A DNA stretch of 64,000 nt from a virus. How positions within the stretch are numbered: position 1 is the first letter of the stretch; the number at the start of each line of letters is the position of its first letter. The translations under genes and the position numbers were made by a program. Of the stretch, positions 9,962 through 18,126 are shown in pieces. The notes below the pieces were generated by a model. The model was not told the DNA's origin and searched no databases. It worked only from the letters and a program-made list of their open reading frames with translations. The stretch lies in IMG/VR virus record IMGVR_UViG_3300028920_000060, positions 1-64,000 of that record. One strand, given 5' to 3'.

Positions 9962-10731
9962 GTGAAGTCCGAAGTAAAAGTACTAATATTCTTAACTAAA
10001 TCATCTATATCTGGTATAACTTCTTGTACAGTAAATGAAAAGGCATAATCTTTAGAATTTGGTTTATCTGCGTTATCTGACCATTCTAAAGTAGTACTAA
10101 AGAATCCTATTAACATTATTTCTAAAGGTATAGCTGCAGAACTGTAAGTAATCATAAATTCGTTAATAGTATTATCTTCAAGAATCATGGTTTCTCTAGT
10201 CAAATTCCATAAATTATGCCATATTATCAATTTCTTCATAGCGTCAGTATCGGAACCAGTTGCACCTAGTGCTCCAACACCGGATATCTCAGGAGCTGAA
10301 TCCCCTAATAAATTAATATTACCTGTATTGCCTTTAAAATCTAAGACTAAAATATCGTTATTTTGACCTCTAGCATTAGTAAAATGAAAGAATATACTAC
10401 CTTCTTGTGTATCCTTCTTTGTAATACGTTTTGGCTGTCTCCAGTTGATACTGTTTGGATTAACATTCATCTGAATAACAGGCAAATCAGACTGAACTGT
10501 TTCTGAAGTAAGGAGACCTTGAGATATGGTTGTATCTTGAACATCAAATTGAGCAAGGTCATTTAAACTTGCTCTATCAAAATCTTGATTTATAAGACGA
10601 AGCCTCCTTGTAGAAGTAAAATTCATAGGAATGCGAGAGGCTCTTAGAGAAACTCGTGATTGTCCAAATAATGTGGTGGCTAGCACATCTTGTACATTAA
10701 ATACTTCTGAACTTAAATCTATAATAGGCAT
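9958..10731 (-). CDS. Baseplate hub-adaptor/tail-end protein (257 aa)
   Basis: The centre (residues about 85-140) has VNPNSINWRQPKRITKKDTQ then GSIFFHFTNARGQ and LVLDFKGNTGNI. This resembles phage tail proteins that sit between tape measure and hub and begin a domain with 'NP..i.....kri...kTqgG....fwg..l..i...G.TG'. No LysM motif is clear at the C-terminus. It overlaps the tape measure stop by one base and the hub start by four bases, the place usually held by the distal tube/hub adaptor. The role is from synteny and partial pattern; no catalytic site is seen. Confidence 0.6.
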   Translation of the reverse strand: MPIIDLSSEVFNVQDVLATTLFGQSRVSLRASRIPMNFTSTRRLRLINQDFDRASLNDLAQFDVQDTTISQGLLTSETVQSDLPVIQMNVNPNSINWRQPKRITKKDTQEGSIFFHFTNARGQNNDILVLDFKGNTGNINLLGDSAPEISGVGALGATGSDTDAMKKLIIWHNLWNLTRETMILEDNTINEFMITYSSAAIPLEIMLIGFFSTTLEWSDNADKPNSKDYAFSFTVQEVIPDIDDLVKNISTFTSDFT

Positions 10732-12827
10732 CAGCCACCCTCTGCTGGAACTGCGCTACCACCAACTTGTCTAATTATGAATTCTAAATTTACTACTTCT
10801 CCCTTACTGGTTTTAACCTTTGTAATTTTACGTATATTAGACTCTACTCTTTTAGCTAATCCTACATCTTCTACACCAAGCTCTCGAGCTTTCTCTTCAA
10901 ATGCTACTTCGCCTGCCTCATTCTTTGTTTCTCCAGATCTGTATGCATTAACTAGTTGTGCAATCTTTTCTTCGTCTATTTTTCTACGCTCTAAGGTTTT
11001 ACCTACACTTAGAGCAGTTTTATCTCTTAACATTCGTTTAGCTTGTTCTGAGCTTGTAACTGTTTGATATTTACCTTCTTCTTCATCCCCTCCAAACATA
11101 GAGCCAACCCAATCGGTTATCCCTGCGCCTTTTTTTCTAGCTGCTTTGCCGCCGGCATATGTATTTAATATTGTACCAAGAGCATCTAAACCGCCCTTTT
11201 TCATTTGGATTGCGCCCTCAGCCATATAACCCATAGACGCTTGAGAGATTGATAGTGCTCTAGCCATTGCTTCTTGACTTTTATCTGCATCATATCCACC
11301 AAATAATCTAGAACCATAATACATACCTTTTAATAATTCAACACCAGCTAAAACAGCACCTAATATTCCAGCACCAATTTTAGCCAATCCATCTTGTATT
11401 TTTAATAATGAGCGTTGAAATTGACTAGTTTCTCTTGCTCTACCTCCGAGACCTCTTGCTAACATCTCTTGGCCTTCTTTTGATTCCACCATCTCAGTTA
11501 TAGTTTTACCTGAAATTTCAGCCTGCTTTTTTAATTCCATTAATACACGAGATCCTTCAAATCCCATTTTAGCAGGACCAACTTCTAAAAATCGCCTTTG
11601 TTCATATTCTGAACCACCAGATTCTTCTGCCATTTTAAGAAGTTCTGCAATAGTCTGTGAGAATACTTTTCTATCACCGCTCGGATCACCAGTAGCACCT
11701 TCTCTAAATTTATAATAGGCTTCAAGGTCATTGCCTAACCCCATTCGTCTACCTAATTCGGCAGACATACCAACACCCATACCAGCAATACCACCAGAGA
11801 TTTGTTGTGTGGCTTGTTCAGCATATTGCGCAGCAAATTGGTCACTAACCCCAGGCATTAATTCTTTAGCAATCTTAGTAAATCTAAGTTGCGCGTCAGT
11901 TACTTCTTTAATATCAACACGCATCATACGCATAGCAGAGGCATTACGCATCACAGAGGTAGTAAAAGCCTGCACGCTAGTACCAGAATCTCTAGCAGCC
12001 ATACCAATACCTGCTACAACTTTAGCAGATTCTGTAGCATCTAAATTAAAATCTCTAATTAATTGGCTCATATTACGTGCAGCTGTACCAGCACCCTGCT
12101 TAAACATACTATCTAATCTGACTGCGGTTTTTATTGCTGTTTCCTCTACACCTTTTAAAGGAGATTGAAATTTATTTATAAGTACATCTTCTACATCGAC
12201 GCCCGCTTGTGCAAGTTGTTGAGCAGATTGTTGAAACTCAACAAACATTCCACCCTTTTCCATACCGAATTGTACTGCAAGATCACGTGCCTCCTTACGA
12301 ACTGCACCTAAAGCACCTTTAGCAACTTCACCAGATTGCTGGAATGAACGCATGACACCGGTACTAAGAGCTCTAAATTGCTCTTCCTTCATAGAACCAT
12401 ACAACATGAGGCCTAACATACCACCAAATGGTAGTTCACTTATTATAGAGCTTTTTAATTTAGCCATGCCCCCTTGTAAACCAGACATATCTTTTTCTGT
12501 TGCAGGTAATAATTCACCAACAGCACCACGTATTCCACCTTTAGATCTTAGATCTGCAACAAATCTTTCATATGCACTTTTAATTTTCTTAATTTCTTTT
12601 TCTGTATCCTCTGCATTAATTATTTTTTGTTTTCTAGCTTCTTTTGATCCTCTTTTAAAACCAGTCATAAATTCAGAACTAGTTTTATCAGCAGTTTCTA
12701 TTTCTTTTTTAATATTTGAAATTAAACCTATAAATTCCTCTACAGGAATATTAAGCTTCTCAAAATTTCCAGTAAGTGAAGCTACCGCTTGCGATATTAC
12801 TTCAACTTCTTGTTTAGGATCAGCCAT
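10731..12827 (-). CDS. Tail tape measure protein
   Basis: 698 residues, mostly alpha-helical. The N-terminal coiled region (residues 1-100) is followed by glycine-rich hydrophobic helices (around residue 135 LPFGGMLGLMLYGSM; around residues 475-500 KIGAGILGAVLAGVELLKGMYYGS), the usual tape measure composition. Position confirms it: directly after the two tail-assembly chaperones and before the hub proteins. If about 1.5 angstrom per residue holds, the tail would be near 100 nm; that is an estimate from the rule of thumb. No peptidoglycan hydrolase motif is seen. The start overlaps the chaperone stop by eight bases. Confidence 0.85.
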   Translation of the reverse strand: MADPKQEVEVISQAVASLTGNFEKLNIPVEEFIGLISNIKKEIETADKTSSEFMTGFKRGSKEARKQKIINAEDTEKEIKKIKSAYERFVADLRSKGGIRGAVGELLPATEKDMSGLQGGMAKLKSSIISELPFGGMLGLMLYGSMKEEQFRALSTGVMRSFQQSGEVAKGALGAVRKEARDLAVQFGMEKGGMFVEFQQSAQQLAQAGVDVEDVLINKFQSPLKGVEETAIKTAVRLDSMFKQGAGTAARNMSQLIRDFNLDATESAKVVAGIGMAARDSGTSVQAFTTSVMRNASAMRMMRVDIKEVTDAQLRFTKIAKELMPGVSDQFAAQYAEQATQQISGGIAGMGVGMSAELGRRMGLGNDLEAYYKFREGATGDPSGDRKVFSQTIAELLKMAEESGGSEYEQRRFLEVGPAKMGFEGSRVLMELKKQAEISGKTITEMVESKEGQEMLARGLGGRARETSQFQRSLLKIQDGLAKIGAGILGAVLAGVELLKGMYYGSRLFGGYDADKSQEAMARALSISQASMGYMAEGAIQMKKGGLDALGTILNTYAGGKAARKKGAGITDWVGSMFGGDEEEGKYQTVTSSEQAKRMLRDKTALSVGKTLERRKIDEEKIAQLVNAYRSGETKNEAGEVAFEEKARELGVEDVGLAKRVESNIRKITKVKTSKGEVVNLEFIIRQVGGSAVPAEGG

Positions 12828-13371
12828 TGTTCACTTCATCGTCAAAAGTCATCTTAATAGACTTTTTAGTTATTTCTTCTACTTGTTTTTCATGTTCTAA
12901 TCTACTAGTTTTAACCTCATTAACTTTTTCTCGTAATTCTTCCATATTTAGACTAAAATGAGGAGCATTAGGAGACCCATCCACCATTTTGACTCCTAAC
13001 AACTTTAATTGTTTTTGTCTATCTACTTCCATAGATTTTTCAATAATTGGATCCATATCTCCAACATCATCAACAATTTCACCTCGAGCAAATGCTTCGG
13101 ACACAGCATCAAATTGTTCGTCATCTAAAGCCTGTTGAGCATCAGATGTTTGTTTAATCTTTTCAATCATCGTCTCAACAACTTCACGTCTACCCGTTAA
13201 CATACTCAAAGGTATAATTGTGTCTTCATCTTTTTCTTTTAATAGATCTAAACCAAGCAATTGCACTAACATTTTCTCTATAGCTTTTAGAGAATCAATT
13301 GCAAAGTTAGTACGTTCTTCCTCTTTCTTTTGTAGTGCCTGATACTCCCAAAGCCATTGGGCTTTGGTCAT
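12820..13371 (-). CDS. Tail assembly chaperone, downstream (T-like) part
   Basis: 183 residues, strongly helical and charged (EKMLVQLLGLDLLKEKDED, MEELREKVNEVKTSRLEHEK). The ATG at 13371 overlaps the TGA of the upstream gene, but the same frame is open for 29 codons further upstream, through a stretch that translates to GEDPWWEIKSYVLARKG and leads straight into TKAQWLWEYQ. Together with the slippery heptamer at 13458-13464, this indicates that the protein is mainly or also made as the C-terminal part of a -1 frameshift fusion, as lambda gpGT and many other phages do before the tape measure gene. The chaperone binds and shields the tape measure during tail assembly. Confidence 0.78.
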   Translation of the reverse strand: MTKAQWLWEYQALQKKEEERTNFAIDSLKAIEKMLVQLLGLDLLKEKDEDTIIPLSMLTGRREVVETMIEKIKQTSDAQQALDDEQFDAVSEAFARGEIVDDVGDMDPIIEKSMEVDRQKQLKLLGVKMVDGSPNAPHFSLNMEELREKVNEVKTSRLEHEKQVEEITKKSIKMTFDDEVNNG

Positions 13372-13940
13372 ACATCTGATGTCTGGGCTGCTGGCGAGGA
13401 CCCCTTTTCTTGCGAGGACGTAACTTTTGATTTCCCACCAGGGGTCCTCGCCGATGATTTTTTTAATTTATCCCAGGATTCATCTCTACGTTCGACTAAT
13501 TTAGTATAATTAGCCCAAAGTTCTTTAGTTAATTTACTTGAACGATCTCCAAGCCATAACATCAACTGATTCATAACCCAATATCGTTTACGATATTGAG
13601 ATGCACTATGATACTCGATATCGGCCTTTTCCATCTCATCAGAAAATTCAAAAAGTTCTTCAACGGGAGTACCATCAATAGCTTTAATAGATGCAGCTAA
13701 TCTAGGTACCCTTAAAGAAGAAAAGGCAGAGATTTCACTACTCATATTACAATAAGAGTCTGCCCATACTTCTTCATCAGAAGTTAAAGTACTCATACGA
13801 TATTTATTACCCGCAACTTCGAAGGTATCGTCAATTTCCATACCTCCGATCTGCGTGTCAATATCTTGTAATAATTTGTGGCGTTTTGCTACAGGAATTT
13901 TTACTGTTTCGTTCTCTTTTGCTTTGTCTTCTTCAGCCAT
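13368..13940 (-). CDS. Tail assembly chaperone, upstream (G-like) part
   Basis: 190 residues lying between the tail-tube genes and the tape measure, the standard chaperone position. It has a strong Shine-Dalgarno (AGGAGG, six bases before ATG). Residues 1-160 are a folded helical domain (DDTFEVAGNKYRMSTLTSDEE, ADIEYHSASQYRKRYWVMNQ). The zero-frame tail after residue 161 (Ser/Lys/Gly/Thr rich, 29 residues) looks like filler over the recoding signal. Ribosomes slipping -1 at residue 161 (LKK) would instead make a 373-residue fusion with the next gene. Both pieces are visible in the sequence; the efficiency of slippage is not. Confidence 0.8.
   Translation of the reverse strand: MAEEDKAKENETVKIPVAKRHKLLQDIDTQIGGMEIDDTFEVAGNKYRMSTLTSDEEVWADSYCNMSSEISAFSSLRVPRLAASIKAIDGTPVEELFEFSDEMEKADIEYHSASQYRKRYWVMNQLMLWLGDRSSKLTKELWANYTKLVERRDESWDKLKKSSARTPGGKSKVTSSQEKGSSPAAQTSDV
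13393..13464 (-). promoter_or_regulatory. -1 programmed ribosomal frameshift signal
   Basis: On the coding strand, the heptamer A-AAA-AAA (13464 to 13458) is in the correct zero frame (TTA AAA AAA). After five bases comes a perfect 12-bp stem: 13441-13452 pairs with 13393-13404 (GGCGAGGACCCC with GGGGTCCTCGCC) across a 36-base loop. A shorter competing partner (8 bases, 13412-13419) lies inside the loop and could form an alternative stem or pseudoknot. The -1 frame stays open from here to the stop at 12820 and joins the two chaperone genes into a 373-residue protein. Heptamer, spacing and stem are all as expected for bacterial -1 recoding. Confidence 0.88.
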
Positions 13941-13978
13941 TTTTGGCCTCCTTCAAATGAAGGGTAAGGGGAAACTAC

Positions 13979-14506
13979 TTATTGAATCCTAATTCTCCTA
14001 GTAAATTCAAGAGTTGCTCTAGCTTTAATAATACGATCATCATTGGCAGCTATAGTTCTACCAAGACTAGAGAACCAACAACCCACATAAGCATAGGCAC
14101 GTAAATCCCCAAAAGGATCACGCCACATCTCTCTAACGTGGAAAGGTTTTGCTTGTAGTGTTAGATTTATCAGATCAGTATCTGCACCTACTACTGGTGT
14201 ACCAAAAGCTTCACCTATATGGAAAGTGAAGAGCTCATAACGTTCTATTGCAATAGAATTAGTTGTTTGTACTTGAGGTACACGTTCTATAGGTTCACCT
14301 TGATTGGTTAAACTAACTTCATATATAGTATCTACAGTTCTTGTCATATTTAATGACCATGACTGTATGCGACCTATTTTAATACCTCTATCAGTCTTAA
14401 TAGATATAGAATGAGAAGATGCTGTCTGAGTTAAAGGTGGAGATACAGAAAACCCACCAGTATCAAACTGATTCTGAAAGTCACTTATGCCTTTAGGTAG
14501 ACTCAT
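13979..14506 (-). CDS. Tail-tube-like paralogue 3 (175 aa)
   Basis: Third of three tandem paralogues. It shares with the two genes upstream the ordered landmarks SHSxSI near residue 35, QSWSLNxTRT near 52, an EAFGT motif near 103, and the C-terminal GCWFSSLGRTIAANDDRIIKARATLEF. It has a longer N-terminal arm (first 30 residues, Gly/Pro/Ser rich) than the others. Tail-tube subunits form the hexameric inner tube inside the sheath. Extra copies may build the tube-initiation or termination ring or a distal tube segment. Its start overlaps the stop of paralogue 2 by four bases. Confidence 0.65.
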   Translation of the reverse strand: MSLPKGISDFQNQFDTGGFSVSPPLTQTASSHSISIKTDRGIKIGRIQSWSLNMTRTVDTIYEVSLTNQGEPIERVPQVQTTNSIAIERYELFTFHIGEAFGTPVVGADTDLINLTLQAKPFHVREMWRDPFGDLRAYAYVGCWFSSLGRTIAANDDRIIKARATLEFTRRIRIQ

Positions 14507-15057
14507 AATAGAATACCTAGAGCACCTTCTACTTTTATTTTCTTAGTATAAACTAATGTTGCATTTACATTGACGATACGATTATCATCAGAACTCAATG
14601 TTCTACCTAAAGAAGTAAACCAACATCCACTATAAACAAATCGTTCTTTATTAATAAAAGAAGTATCAACACTCTTTCCGATAGCATTACCTATCGAGGT
14701 CAAAACATTTGCAGCCCCTCTATCAAAGGCTGTAGGATCTCTAGTCGGAACAGTCCAAATTTCATATAGGTCAATTGGTTCTGATTGCCTAGTGAGCATA
14801 ACTAAGTCTCTAGTACCAAAAGCTTCTTCGAGACGTGCAGCATATGCATCAAATCTATTTACATTTATAGTAAGACCAGACATATTGCCTGGTACATATT
14901 CAATGGGATTGCCAGAATCGTCAACCGCTACTTCAAAAACAGGAGTTAACGTTCTAGATTGAGAAGGAGCCCAACTATTGATTAAACCTACTGTTTGGCC
15001 GTTAGCCCTGATGGATAGGGCATGAGATGTGCGTACCTGTGTAAGAGGTATCGCCAT
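14503..15057 (-). CDS. Tail-tube-like paralogue 2 (184 aa)
   Basis: Very similar in plan to the gene upstream: VRTSHALSIRANGQTVGLIN then SWAPSQSRTLTPVFEV, YVPGNMSG, EEAFGTRDLVMLT, and the ending GCWFTSLGRTLSSDDNRI. It differs by an insertion of roughly 25 residues (about 120-145, DRGAANVLTSIGNAIGKSVD) between the WTVP turn and the last strands. Two paralogues flank it. The likely place is the tail tube or a specialised ring of it. Which of the three is the main tube subunit cannot be told from sequence alone. Confidence 0.68.
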   Translation of the reverse strand: MAIPLTQVRTSHALSIRANGQTVGLINSWAPSQSRTLTPVFEVAVDDSGNPIEYVPGNMSGLTINVNRFDAYAARLEEAFGTRDLVMLTRQSEPIDLYEIWTVPTRDPTAFDRGAANVLTSIGNAIGKSVDTSFINKERFVYSGCWFTSLGRTLSSDDNRIVNVNATLVYTKKIKVEGALGILL

Positions 15058-15074
15058 TCACGACCAGAGCCTCG

Positions 15075-15551
15075 CTAGGCAGTAGCCTTAGTTCTCTTAA
15101 CGTACTCAAGCGTAGCGTTCGTATTAATAATACGGTCACCATCTGATCGATAATTTCTACCAATATTAGAGAACCAACAACCAGTATAAACCACCACTTC
15201 AGAACCACCACCATCTCTATCTGGGATAGTCCAAAGTTCTCTCACTTCAAAGGGACTATCCTGAAGTGAGAGCATCATAAGATCAGTGGTACCAAAAGCA
15301 GTTTCCATTCTGTCTACATAGATATCATATCTCTGGACAGCAATGGTTTGACCGGTGACATTGCCTGGCACCTTTTCAACAGGATCGCCAGAGAAAGTGC
15401 CACGATGATTCTCTGCAATTTGGTAAATAGGAGTAATGGTTCTACTAATAGTTGGGTTCCACCCGTTTACTAATCCGATAGTTACACCATTCGCTCTAAT
15501 AGTTAGAGAGTGAGAAGTGCGAACTAAAGTCTCTGGTACTGGGAAAGCCAT
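15075..15551 (-). CDS. Tail-tube protein, paralogue 1 (158 aa)
   Basis: First gene after the sheath, the usual site of the major tube gene, and the shortest of the three paralogues. Landmarks: VRTSHSLTIRANGVTIGLVN, NPTISRTITPIYQI, VEKVPGNVTGQTIAVQRYD, ETAFGTTDLMML, GCWFSNIGRNYRSDGDRIINTNATLEY. Length (158) and all-beta pattern agree with phage tube subunits of the gp19 type (163 residues in T4). I take it as the best candidate for the main tube because of position and compactness. It is separated by about 30 bases from the sheath gene and 17 from paralogue 2. Confidence 0.72.
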   Translation of the reverse strand: MAFPVPETLVRTSHSLTIRANGVTIGLVNGWNPTISRTITPIYQIAENHRGTFSGDPVEKVPGNVTGQTIAVQRYDIYVDRMETAFGTTDLMMLSLQDSPFEVRELWTIPDRDGGGSEVVVYTGCWFSNIGRNYRSDGDRIINTNATLEYVKRTKATA

Positions 15552-15581
15552 ATTTGACTCCTAGTGGCCTCTAACTAATTG

Positions 15582-18110
15582 TTAGGTACTAAAGAATGGA
15601 TTATCAACAGAGAATTCACCGAAGAATCTAAGTGCCGGATATCTCAGGAAGAAGAAATACCGGAAGAAGAACTTAGTAGGATCGGTAGTACTCTGTTCTG
15701 CCTGTACGTCTCTAGAAAGATCGATGTCTCTCGAAACGCCATTAGCATCCCTAAATGGACCAATTGCACCACTCTCAATAAGAGCAACTAACGTCTGACC
15801 AACAAACGTCTTAATATCAAAAATGAAGTCAGCTAAATCTTCTGGTACGATACCACGCAAGTTAGTATCAACCACTCTCGAAACCGACCGAGTAACATTG
15901 TCCTTTTGTGAGGTTACCGATCTATACGAGAACTGCGGCAGATTACCACCAGCAACTTCAGTAGTAACTGGATCAAGAATGTTAAGTCTGCCACCTTCCT
16001 GAGTAACAATTAATGTACCATTAGAGGCTAATTGAGCTCGTTCTGCTCTAACAAAGGTTGGGAAGGTATTAACATCAAAACCAATAATTCTCTTAGAAGC
16101 TAGTGAAGTGGCAGGAGAGGTAAAGCTAGTATGTCTAGCTGCAACAGCACAAGCAACTGCAGTAGAATCCAGATTTAACGTAGCCTCACTGCCATTTTCT
16201 AATGTGATTGTTCTATCAACACCAGTAGGTGCAACTAACAATGAACGACCACGTGCTGGGCTATCTGCAGCAACCTGTAAAGTCACTGCAGCACGATAAA
16301 CAAAGGTATCTGGTGTATCAGCATCACCAATGAGAGTACCAACTGGCATACCATACCAACCGGTACGATAGTTCTTCTCAGTAGGCGAGCTTTGATTCTC
16401 AATGTGAGAAAGCTGATAGGTCTGTACATTCAATCTAGTATCAACAGTCAAAACATCGGTAATGAGCGTAGACTGCTCAAGACCATCAATAGCATCCTTT
16501 GTCTCATTAACAGTAGGATTATTAGTAGAGGTAGCATCATCAATCTGACAAGTAAAAATAGAAGGTGCACCATTTTCAAATGCAATCTGACCATAAACAG
16601 ATAAAGTATTAGTAGTAGAAACAGGACCTAAGTCCTGAATCATAGCATCTTCAGAGAAGAATCTCTTAGGCGTCTCGTATTCAGCAGTTGGACGGTCATA
16701 CTCGTACGTAGCAAAATAGATAACACCAGTAGCTGGTGTAGAACCAGTACCAACTTCAGTGTAAGGTAACTGTCCAGCAGTCAAACCGAAAATAACAGTA
16801 GTAGCATCATTTGCAGTAGGAGCGGAAAATTCAATACTAGACGCAATACCCTCAACTGGACTAGTGATTTTTACTTTACCACTACCATCATCAGCAGCAA
16901 CACCAATATAATCAGGACCATAACCAGCAGCGACTGCTAGAACAGCATTAATATTATTTGCGATATTTGCGGCAGTAGAAGCATCACCAAGCGTGCCACC
17001 CATACCTGAATCAATAGTAAAACCAGGCACTGGCGCTACAGCTTGAATTAAATCAATTTCTACAGCTGCTTTACCATCTAATGCTATACTGATTGTATCG
17101 GTTTGCCCACCAGCCACGGATAAATCAAATGTTTCAGTTATAGAACCAGTAAAAGTAGCTGCAGTATCTGGTGACCAATCAATATCTCCACCATTGAGTA
17201 AATAATCTGTTGGAGAAGTGAAACTAGTTACATTAGCAAAAGAACCAATACGAGTAAGCGCAGTTGCAGTTTGAGTTAGTGTGTCAGTAGTAGTGTCCGG
17301 AGACACATAATCAATCTCATATGTGGCACTAGCATCATACTGAGTAGCATCTATCTCAACAACAGTAGGTGCTAACGCTGGTGTAGTAAAACCAATACTA
17401 GCAGTTACATCGTTAGCAAAAGGTTCTAGAATTTGTACATCAGAAAATGGAGTAGTAATAGGGCTGGTAAAAGTAAGAACATTGGTAGCTTCTGTTACAA
17501 CAGCAGCATAAACAGAACCATATCCAAGGGATAGACCCGCTGCGCTCGCTAAACCGGCATTAACAGCTGTGGCAACCTCATCTGCGGTTGCGGCTGCGCC
17601 AGCAGTAGAAAAACCATCCCATTTAATTTCGAGTAAAGTGCCAGTAGCAGTAGCAACTGGATTAGGCGTGGCAGCGGCATCATACTCAAGCTGAATAGTA
17701 ATCTTTTGCCCACTATCCATCTTAAAGCCGAATGCTTTAGGACTACCAGCACTAACATTGATAGTAGTCATTACAGTACCAGTGAGTACTGCTGCTGGAT
17801 AACTGATAAAGGTACTATCAATAACAGTTACTAATCCAGCGAGAGTGCGTCGAATTACAGTATTCGACACACGTCGATCACCACGATTTGGAGTCAGAGT
17901 GTAGACATGAGGAGAAGAACCAGCAAAAGTAGCAGCCTCTTCAAGAATCTGTCCACGCTTTATTGCCTCATTAGTTGCTCTCTTCTGACGATTACCTACA
18001 GCAACAATAGCCAGAATGTCAGGCACAGTGGCAATAGAAATAGCTGCTGGCGTTACAACTTCACCAATAATAACGCCTGGATCTACATAGCCGCTAATAG
18101 AGAGAGCCAT
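15582..18110 (-). CDS. Tail sheath protein
   Basis: 842 residues. It starts with the sheath-type N-terminus (SGYVDPGVIIGEV). The C-terminal 200 residues carry the conserved sheath core: FSYRSVTSQKDNVTRSVSRV, LRGIVPEDLADFIF, and a last part with RDVQAEQSTTDPTKFFFRYF and LRYPALRFFGEF. It polymerises around the tube and contracts to drive injection. It is longer than T4 gp18 (659). The extra length is largely two tandem copies of a roughly 112-residue beta domain (residues about 134-246 and 336-447), each with a GYG-x-x-Y turn followed by a TSP-containing strand and ANDxT. These should be surface-exposed. Family call is firm. Confidence 0.9.
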   Translation of the reverse strand: MALSISGYVDPGVIIGEVVTPAAISIATVPDILAIVAVGNRQKRATNEAIKRGQILEEAATFAGSSPHVYTLTPNRGDRRVSNTVIRRTLAGLVTVIDSTFISYPAAVLTGTVMTTINVSAGSPKAFGFKMDSGQKITIQLEYDAAATPNPVATATGTLLEIKWDGFSTAGAAATADEVATAVNAGLASAAGLSLGYGSVYAAVVTEATNVLTFTSPITTPFSDVQILEPFANDVTASIGFTTPALAPTVVEIDATQYDASATYEIDYVSPDTTTDTLTQTATALTRIGSFANVTSFTSPTDYLLNGGDIDWSPDTAATFTGSITETFDLSVAGGQTDTISIALDGKAAVEIDLIQAVAPVPGFTIDSGMGGTLGDASTAANIANNINAVLAVAAGYGPDYIGVAADDGSGKVKITSPVEGIASSIEFSAPTANDATTVIFGLTAGQLPYTEVGTGSTPATGVIYFATYEYDRPTAEYETPKRFFSEDAMIQDLGPVSTTNTLSVYGQIAFENGAPSIFTCQIDDATSTNNPTVNETKDAIDGLEQSTLITDVLTVDTRLNVQTYQLSHIENQSSPTEKNYRTGWYGMPVGTLIGDADTPDTFVYRAAVTLQVAADSPARGRSLLVAPTGVDRTITLENGSEATLNLDSTAVACAVAARHTSFTSPATSLASKRIIGFDVNTFPTFVRAERAQLASNGTLIVTQEGGRLNILDPVTTEVAGGNLPQFSYRSVTSQKDNVTRSVSRVVDTNLRGIVPEDLADFIFDIKTFVGQTLVALIESGAIGPFRDANGVSRDIDLSRDVQAEQSTTDPTKFFFRYFFFLRYPALRFFGEFSVDNPFFST

Positions 18111-18126
18111 TGTTTATTGCCTCCAA

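Noticed and set aside
12820-13371. Treat the downstream chaperone as only an independent gene from the ATG at 13371
   Set aside because: The open -1 frame upstream, the slippery heptamer and the perfect stem argue for fusion; the independent start may be used in addition.
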